Below are positions 57,236 to 64,000 of a stretch of DNA of 64,000 bases, piece by piece (the stretch's first letter is position 1; every line of letters starts with the position of its first letter). Position numbers and translations under genes: made by a program. The DNA lies in contig NC_092656.1 in assembly GCF_032118995.1 (NCBI RefSeq), positions 9,615,761-9,679,760 on the forward strand, given 5' to 3'. This DNA comes from Asterias amurensis. Taxonomy: Eukaryota; Echinodermata; Asteroidea; Forcipulatida; Asteriidae. The notes beneath the pieces were generated by a model. The model saw only the letters and a program-made list of their open reading frames with translations, was not told the origin of the DNA and did no database searches.

Positions 57236-57760
57236 ACATACAAACTTAATTGGTAACGAGCAATAGAGAGCTATTGATAGTAAAACACATTGTGATAACT
57301 CCCTCTGACGAAACGTGTTTTTTGAAAAAGTGTTATAATTTCTCACTCAAATAACAAAAAGACTTCAGACCTGAACATTTTATTATGCATCTGAAAGCAC
57401 ACACATGTGCAACAAGGGTGTTTTTTGTTCAAATTTTATGACCAATTGAGTCCAACTTTTCACAAGTTTACAATTTTGGTTAACTTTTGATCTGTTATGT
57501 TTTGGGACAAACCAAGTGTGGATACTGGTCTTCGACAATACAAAGGTGTGAGTCTTATATTGAGTTAGTCCTTACTTATGACTAGATTCATAACGTTTTT
57601 AATATCTCTTAAGACTAATATTTGTAATATTTTTAACGGTTGTGAATTATATCGCAATTCAGCAGTATGCTGTAATGACATTTTTACATTAATAAACCAT
57701 ATAATAGACTATAGTCCTAAGTTAGGATTAGTCCTATAAATCTACCATGTGCCTTTAAAA
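57236..57760 (+). mobile_element. AGGCACTAGACACC-subfamily fragment with embedded TCGATTTCACAAA remnant
   Basis: 57236-57545 follows the subfamily from AACTTAATTGGTAACGAGC to TGGTCTTCGACAATA. Then comes a diverged GAGTTAGTCCTTACTTATGA ... CTAAGTTAGGATTAGTCC block, and at 57750 a GTGCC TTTAA end. Confidence 0.55.
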
Positions 57761-59356
57761 AACGAGCGCGCGGTTAAATTTTTCCCAAACACCGGAAACG
57801 GAACCCTGTTTGGGCAGAACGTGTGGTGTGTACTTGGCCCATATATTTCTCAACTACTACCGGCACTGCACTGCTACCACCAAACATAAAACTACGCGCA
57901 CCGACCTTGGTGTGAAACATTCGTCATGCATTGGTATTTATTCCCATTGATAGCATTCACACTTTGTGAACAATTGTTCTTCCCAAGGGAAGACGGACCC
58001 TTGGGGTCTGCTGAAACTATTTCAGGTATGGTGGTCGCTTTATACCTGGACCCACTCAAGCGAAATAATCGTTGTGTGTTGTGTTGTGGGTGACAGCGCA
58101 TGAGAAAATCGGAACCAGGGTGGAACAAAAATAGAGAGTCGACAACTGATCAATGAAGTGAAGGCATTATGTGGCCATGTTTTACAAAGCAAACAAATAA
58201 CAAACATTTCTATGAGTAGACGTAGGGCAGAAAGTAGACAGTAAGTTCTCTTTTCACATTTATAAAAATGTTTCAAAATATACTACTATTGCCAACGATG
58301 TTAAACTATGGTAATAAAAAGATAATAAAATAAAATAACAATACTACACTAAAATATAAACGAATAAAACAATAAATAAATGAAGGGTTAAAGTACATTG
58401 CCCCCTTTGCCCTTCCAATTTCACGAGTCTTTCGCCGCTATTACAAATAAATGAAAACCTTTAGTTCTGAGACTAAAGACATCGATTTTCTAAATTTAAT
58501 CTAATCCATACAGGATGCCCCTCTGTTGTTTTACTAATCCGACAGATTAATCATGACAAATCGTTACTAATCCTAGTTCAAGATCAAACCACTTAAGAAT
58601 CCCCAAGGATTAGGGATGCATTATTTGATTATTTTTGTGAAAACTAACCTTTCTTGAATATAGTACTCCACAAAAAGCACAACTTGTTTGTGTTATACTA
58701 AGTAGCCATGGTCCATAATCTGTGGTCGGGAAGAACGTTTAATGATTGATTCTGACACCAGCTGCTATATGTGTTTGTATTTGGGTCAGTTTTAAAATTC
58801 TATATCAACTTATAAGACTTTGAGTTATGGCGAAAATAAGTATTAGAGATAGCATTGTGGTAAGACTTATCTATTGCATAGCGATGCCGTCGAAAAGATC
58901 TGCAGTTAATTTAGGACGAGTAACTCGTCCTATTAACTTAGGATGGGTTCAATGAGTCCTAACGTTTTTGGATACAGAACTTAACTCGTTCCAAGTCCTC
59001 ATATTAATCAGACGGCTGGTTTGCAACTGACGTTTCGACCAGTGTGCTATATTGTTCTTCTGAAGAATGCTGGTCAGACTTTATTTTCGAAGCCAACTTG
59101 TCAAAACGTTTATTTGTGAGATATATTGTTGTTGTGAATAGACTTCAATTGAATTTAATTAGAGTAGAACTAGGGCCTACATTGGTCTCTCTTGTAATAA
59201 TATGTTTCAAAATTAAATAAAAAGCACACACCCTTACCCAAAGAGGCAACATAATACTATACATTGTTGCATAATATTATAAGCCTCCATGAAGCCTCAA
59301 TGATCCAGCGAATTAACCCCCGTAAATCAAGTGGCGCAACAATCTAGGTTATTGTT
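57761..59356. other. Intergenic stretch
   Basis: No gene recognised. 58900-58990 has ATTTAGGACGAGTAACTCGT and related TCGATTTCACAAA-family wording. 59020-59080 resembles the GACGTTTCGA repeat (GACGTTTCGACCAGTGTGC). 57770-57800 is locally GC-rich. Confidence 0.45.
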
Positions 59357-59755
59357 AGTAAAGGCAGTGGACACTATTGGTAATATTACTCAAAATAATT
59401 ATTAGCATAAAACCTTACTTTGTGACGAGTAATGGGGAGAGGTTGATGGTATAAAACTTTGTAAAAAACGGCTCCCTCTGATGAAGTGGAGTAGTTCTCG
59501 AGAAAGAAGTAATTTTCCACGAATTTGATTTCGAGACCTTAGGTTTAGAATTTTGAGGTCTCGAAATCAACCATCTAAAAGCACACAGCTTCATTTAACA
59601 ATTAGGGTGTTTTGTTTCTTTCATTATTATCTCGCAACTGCGACGACCAATTAAGCTCAAATTTCCACAGGTTTTTTATTTTATGCATGAGTTGAGATGC
59701 ACCAAGTTAAAAGACTGGTCTTTGACAATTACCAATTGTGTCCAGTTTTCTAAAG
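59357..59755 (+). mobile_element. AGGCAGTGGACAC family MITE
   Basis: Intact left TIR (after a mutated GTAA), central hairpin at about 59527-59569 with one bulge, and a right end CCAATTGTGTCCAGTTTTCT that is decayed. Confidence 0.82.
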
Positions 59756-60347
59756 GTATATCGTTCGCTTTAGACCTTGAATCTTGATATTAGTTATGAT
59801 CCTCAACCATAACTTAATAATATTGTTCGACTTTAATGGAATGTCAATTTGCTTTGACAATTTCACAACACTAATTTCATTCTTTGTTTGCCATTGTCAT
59901 GGGAGTAAAGTGGTTTGGTTATAAAACCACACGGCCCACAGACCATCAATCATGACGTCATACCAGTGAACCGTCCTTTGTCTTTCACTTCCGTGAATGC
60001 ATAGCCGAAAAGAAAGGGAAAAAAACCTACATAACACAAAATAGATATTTGACATAGTTCTGACGTAGTTGTAAAAACTTTGGTCTGAAAGTTACAATAA
60101 CTTTGGTCGACCATTATGTTTGTCTAACTGCCAATCATTATGACGCTTACATCCAAGTTGTAATCATGTGGGCTCGATTTTACAAAGGGCTCACATTGAT
60201 CATAACTTCTAAATTTATTGGTAAGCAGTGTGCTCATTGTGATGCCACAATATAAATCACCATGGTAAAACAACATCAACCACACACTTTAATCTGAAAT
60301 CACTAATAAGATAAAACACAATTTTTGTAAAAGATGTTATGAGTGTA

Positions 60348-60729
60348 TTAAAGGAACACGTTGCCTTGGATTGGTCGAGTTGGTCTTTGAAAAGCGTTTG
60401 TAACATGCATATGGGTAGAAAGATGTTTTTCAAAGTAGAATACAGTGATCCACACAAACATGCCTCGAAATTGCACGGTTTTCCTTTTACCTCGTCGACT
60501 AACACGGTCGGCCATTTATGGGAGTCAAATTTTGGCTGCCATAAATGGCCGACCGTGTTAGTTAGCACAGTAAAAGAAAAACCACGCAATTTCACGGCAA
60601 ACTTGTGTGGATCATTGAATTCTACTTTTAAAACATCTTTCCAACCATATGCATTTTATTAAAAAAAAAACGGTTACAAACACTTTTTATAGACCAACTC
60701 GTCCGATCCAAGGCAACGTGTTCCTTTAA
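60348..60729. mobile_element. AGGAACACGTTGCC foldback MITE, third full copy
   Basis: TTAA at both ends, long palindromic arms centred near 60533 (GGGAGTCAAATTTTGGCTGC), close to the copy at 50572-50959. The left arm lacks the ACCGTTTGTTATAAAATG block seen in the right arm. Confidence 0.9.
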
Positions 60730-60734
60730 CTTTA

Positions 60735-60870
60735 GTTTAACACGTTGTGTGTATAAGCACTGTGTACTCGGAACCTTCCCGAGTTCCAATTCTGTAAAAA
60801 TAAAAAAAATAAAAAAATCACAGGCATACCTCGGGTGGGATTCGGACCCACGACCAGTTTTATGAGTGTG
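60735..60870 (-). repeat. ACACGTTGTGTGTATAAGC-type SINE-like repeat
   Basis: CACTGTGTACTCGGAACCTT, CCCGAGTTCC, then on the minus strand GGTCCGAATCCCACCCGAGG as a box-B-like head. Same family as 53637-53800. Confidence 0.55.
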
Positions 60871-62520
60871 TTTGTAGAAGCATCTGTTTGAAGAAAGCAA
60901 AATGTTCATGTAGTTTTGATAAGTGCCTTTAGTTTTGTTTCATACCGGGGCTTTTAGTATCCAGGGAGTTGGCCTATGTGTAAAAAAAGACATCTGGATT
61001 TAAGTTTAACCCACTTCGAAATGAAACCATAACTAATAATATCTTCACATCATTCATAAAAATAGATTCCCGGTATGGGTTTGGCTTGCACCAGTTTCTC
61101 TCTCGAGGGGGAGAGAGAGAAAGGGAGAGGGGAAGTTGGTTATGAGCATCAAATTATTAAGCATCAATAAATCATGAATCCATGGACTGATATGTTTATA
61201 TGATTTTGCTGGTTTCAGCAATGTAGGTAAAACTTGTTTTGTTTTTTTGTTTTTTTAGAGCAGCTTTTCTTTGTCGAGCAGGTGCCATTTCTGGCAAAGC
61301 AATATAATAACCCATACAGGAAAACCATAACTGTACGGTGACCTTATTCTGGTGAATCTCTCTCATTGTGGTTTGTTGGATTGTGGACATTGAATCTGAG
61401 TGAATAGCATTATTAATGACAGGTTTATTTCTTATGAGTACGGCTAGTTTAAAAGCAAGTGTCATGTTGGCGCCAAATAATCGTATATCAACTACAGCAC
61501 CACTATAAGCCGTAGTGTCACCAAGCTGTACCCAGAATGACCATATTTGGGCATATGGTTTTTATGAAAGACTTTCTATTGGTTCAAAGTGACGCACCTG
61601 CTGCCTTCATTGGTTCATCCGACGGCTGTTGCATGATGTAGAATTTAAGGTTGTGGGTAGTGTTAGTTAATGAAATACTGCTCACCCTAGGGTCAGAATA
61701 GACTTGTCTAGTTTAATTTTTGTTTGTCAACATTCTCAAGTATGGTTAGCATTGTTGAAAGAAAGTATTATTTTGCTATGTTTTGAGACGGGCTATAATC
61801 TTTTATTGAGTAGAATGATTTCACTAAAGCTATTTGCCAATGAATTATGTCTGATACAGTGCTCTGTTCGCCATCACGATAAAGTCATGCTTAAATTTGA
61901 ATTCACAGGCTTTTATTACAACCCCAGGCTCAGCAATTACTGGCACACTTGAATTGTTGAAACAAGTAAAGGGGACGCAAAAACAGCCCCTTTCTGTTTG
62001 CACACTAAAAATGGACACTAAAAATAATCACCCGACAACAAACTAATGAAGCTAATTATTTACTAACTTTGCCTTCTCTCAAATTGTTATGTGAAAGTTT
62101 CAACTAAAATTCAAATGTATTTGATGACAGTTTATTACTGTTCTTCTTCTTCAGAAGTTGGAAGGTTGGTCGTTGAATGTTTGACTGTTATTATGACAAT
62201 AATGAAAAGACCATGAACAAGTCAAATGGTGAGACTCCATAGTACGCTTGGTAGGCCATTGTTTTCAAGGACTAGGCTTATTGAGAGGCCGAGAGTGCCC
62301 CAGGCTAAAAGTCAACAACCCCTGGGCACAGTATGGGACCATCTTTCAACAATCCCCTAAAAGCCACGACCTTCAAATTGGTTTACGGAAAAGGTTGTGG
62401 GTTTACAACCTATTTTATAAAAATTCTACCTAACCTTCTATGAAAACTCTTATAAAATCAGGCACGAGAGGGCGGTGTTAGTTTTGTTAATAGTGCATAC
62501 GACACCCGGACATATACAAC
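60871..62520. other. Intergenic stretch
   Basis: A (GA)n patch at about 61100-61130. No recognisable gene or repeat structure; open frames are short and without domains. Confidence 0.5.
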
Positions 62521-62524
62521 TAAT

Positions 62525-62675
62525 CCGGTGTCCCAGAGAATTCTGTCCGCCAGAGATTCGGACCCAATTAACATTGGCTGGAGGTGGAGGGTTCAAAAGA
62601 GGGCGCTATCAGAAGAAGATTGTGCACAGATTGTCATATTGGGGGGGGGGGGGGGGGCATAATCTGCTTGGGACC
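62525..62675 (+). repeat. CAGAGAATTCTGTCC repeat, copy 1 of a direct pair
   Basis: CCGGTGTCCCAGAGAATTCT, then GGGTTCAAAAGAGGGCGC, AGAAGAAGATTGTGCACAG, GCC/CATATT and a G-run of about 17, then CATAATCTGCTTGGGAC. The second copy is at 62930-63065 and a reverse third one at 31797-31985. Confidence 0.65.
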
Positions 62676-62767
62676 ACGACCGCGGCACATTGAACCTTTG
62701 ATCCCTGCTTCGTTCCAACTACTTCTATTTCCACCTCCATGTTGGGACAGAGTCTCCTTCAATGCAG

Positions 62768-62930
62768 GTGTGGCGGTTTCAACTTTCCGCCGTGTTCAGT
62801 TTTCCGAATGCCCAACTACGGTAACCTTACGTTACGCGACGCCTGCGCACAGCAAGCAAGAGTAGTCAATTGTTAGTGCCGTGCTGAGTCCCGGAAAACT
62901 GAGCACGGCGGAAGACTGAAACCGCCACAC
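62768..62930. mobile_element. CCGCCACAC-TIR element, internally deleted copy
   Basis: 163 bp. It shares the first ~120 bp of the copy at 4314-4850 (GTGTGGCGGTTTCAAC through GCCTGCGCACAGCAAGC and TTGTTAGTGCCG), then jumps to the last ~50 bp (CCGGAAAACTGAGCACGG through ACCGCCACAC). About 370 bp of the longer copy, including its small ORF, is absent. Confidence 0.82.
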
Positions 62931-63065
62931 CGGTGTCCCAGGGAATTCTGTCCGAGAGATAACAAGGGTTGAATGAGGATGATTCAAAAGAGGGCGCTCT
63001 TAGACGAAGTTTGTACACATTATTGCCATATGGTGGGGGGGGGGGGGGTGTAATCTGCTTAGGAC
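62930..63065 (+). repeat. CAGAGAATTCTGTCC repeat, copy 2 of a direct pair
   Basis: CCGGTGTCCCAGGGAATTCT, ATTCAAAAGAGGGCGCTC, AGACGAAGTTTGTACAC, GCCATATGG, a G-run of about 15 and TGTAATCTGCTTAGGAC. It begins directly at the right end of the CCGCCACAC-TIR copy. Confidence 0.65.
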
Positions 63066-63617
63066 AGAATCTCCTTCAATACCGGTAAAAAGCAAACACA
63101 GGGTCTACTTTTTATACCAACAACTTGGTTGTGGTTGTTGGCAGCAGAAATAGCGTTGAAGCACATGCCTTTTGGGTGATTAGAACCCTAGCAGGATTTT
63201 GGTCAACGACTTTATAATTACAATTTAATTTACATTTTAAAACAAGAACTGTCATAGGCCTATCATATTGTTTGTCCATGTCCATTTAATTTCTCAATAG
63301 CAATAGACCGCCCATTTGCCGCGCCTAAAGATAACAAAATCCAAGGGCTTAATTAAACGCTCAGCAAGGCAGGAGACTCTCGCGTTAAACTGTCGGATTA
63401 TAGTAACGGCCCGAGTTCACAAAGTTGTCCGTATAGTGGGCAAGGTTGTGCCTAACTTTTAGCAAAAACATCATTTGAAGTACGTATAAGAGTAGATGAT
63501 GGACTGGAAAAATAAGAAGATGGCAGAAAACAAGCGTACTTTAGAAGAAAGAAAATTATATAATTAATAATAAGTGTGCAAAAAAAATAAAAACTCTCAA
63601 CAAAGGGAGAACAAAGA

Positions 63618-63814
63618 TAAAGCCCGGCTCATACTTCCTGCGAATGCGAATGCGAAGCGAATGTTGACGTCACAAAAATCGCAACGAATATTCGCAGCAG
63701 TTCAGCTCCGGGCAACTCACTTGCGAATATCGCTGCGAAAGGAGGGTTGTGACAGCAAATTCACGTCAAATTCGCTTCGCATTCGCATTCGCAGGAAGTA
63801 TGAACCGGGCTTTA
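63618..63814. mobile_element. GCGAATGCGAAT palindromic MITE
   Basis: Terminal inverted repeats of about 45 bp starting TAAAGCCCGGCTCATACTTC and ending GAAGTATGAACCGGGCTTTA. The inner part is also rich in inverted GCGAATATTCGC-like words. A fragment with the same right end lies at about 56148-56203. Confidence 0.85.
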
Positions 63815-64000
63815 GTCCTCTATAGTTGTGGTTGTGTTTTGTTGTAACATGTTCATAACATTCTCAAAACAAAATATTCGACTTAAGCGGTTCTGGTAAC
63901 AATGCCTGGTGGTTAGCCTACCTATTTTTGAGGGCTACGCTTGAATCATGGGATGTAAAAATACGCCATTTCATGGAGTGCATTGTATAAACCAGGAAGA
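63815..64000. other. Window end, nothing recognised
   Basis: AT-rich, without gene or repeat signals that I can support. Confidence 0.5.

Overview
The window looks like a metazoan nuclear genome from an invertebrate deuterostome, most likely an echinoderm (a sea star is my best guess). This rests on multi-exon genes with GT-AG introns, protein sequences close to but distinct from vertebrate orthologues, AT-rich intergenic DNA, and a dense load of short terminal-inverted-repeat (TIR) elements. The repeat-based link to a sea star is from memory and should be tested by database search. Exon models below were built by hand from splice signals, reading phase and family resemblance.

Layout. 371-1660 (+): an intronless class A neuropeptide-type GPCR. 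9889-18598 (-): a complete six-exon aph1, the gamma-secretase subunit (256 aa). 20921-26193 (+): an eight-exon METTL25B/RRNAD1-like methyltransferase-fold gene (643 aa), head-to-head with aph1. 27898-39640 (-): an eleven-exon UTP15, a small-subunit processome WD40 protein (532 aa), tail-to-tail with METTL25B. 53933-55144 (-): a single-exon membrane protein with one Ig-like domain, a Thr/Pro-rich stalk, one transmembrane helix and a tyrosine-containing tail. No host gene could be supported in 2.2-9.5 kb, 39.7-53.9 kb or 55.3-64 kb.

Everything else is mostly repeats. Three TIR families flanked by TTAA (piggyBac-like target choice) dominate. A roughly 390-bp family begins AGGCAGTGGACAC and has about 15 copies. 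A foldback family begins AGGAACACGTTGCC and has three full copies. A third family has one full copy. There are also TCGATTTCACAAA-type elements, a composite CCGCCACAC-TIR element with a small ORF and an internally deleted sister copy, several palindromic MITEs, tRNA-derived SINEs, the coding 3' end of a non-LTR retrotransposon, and two minisatellites inside the last aph1 intron. Many elements are nested, which gives a relative insertion order.

The host genes do not form one pathway: they cover neuropeptide signalling, intramembrane proteolysis, an RNA/methyltransferase-family protein, ribosome biogenesis and a cell-surface receptor. I did not find a convincing new multi-gene system. The most unusual items are the signal-peptide-less Ig/YxxL membrane protein, the composite TIR element and its deletion derivative, and a 75-bp inverted copy of flanking DNA captured inside a foldback element.
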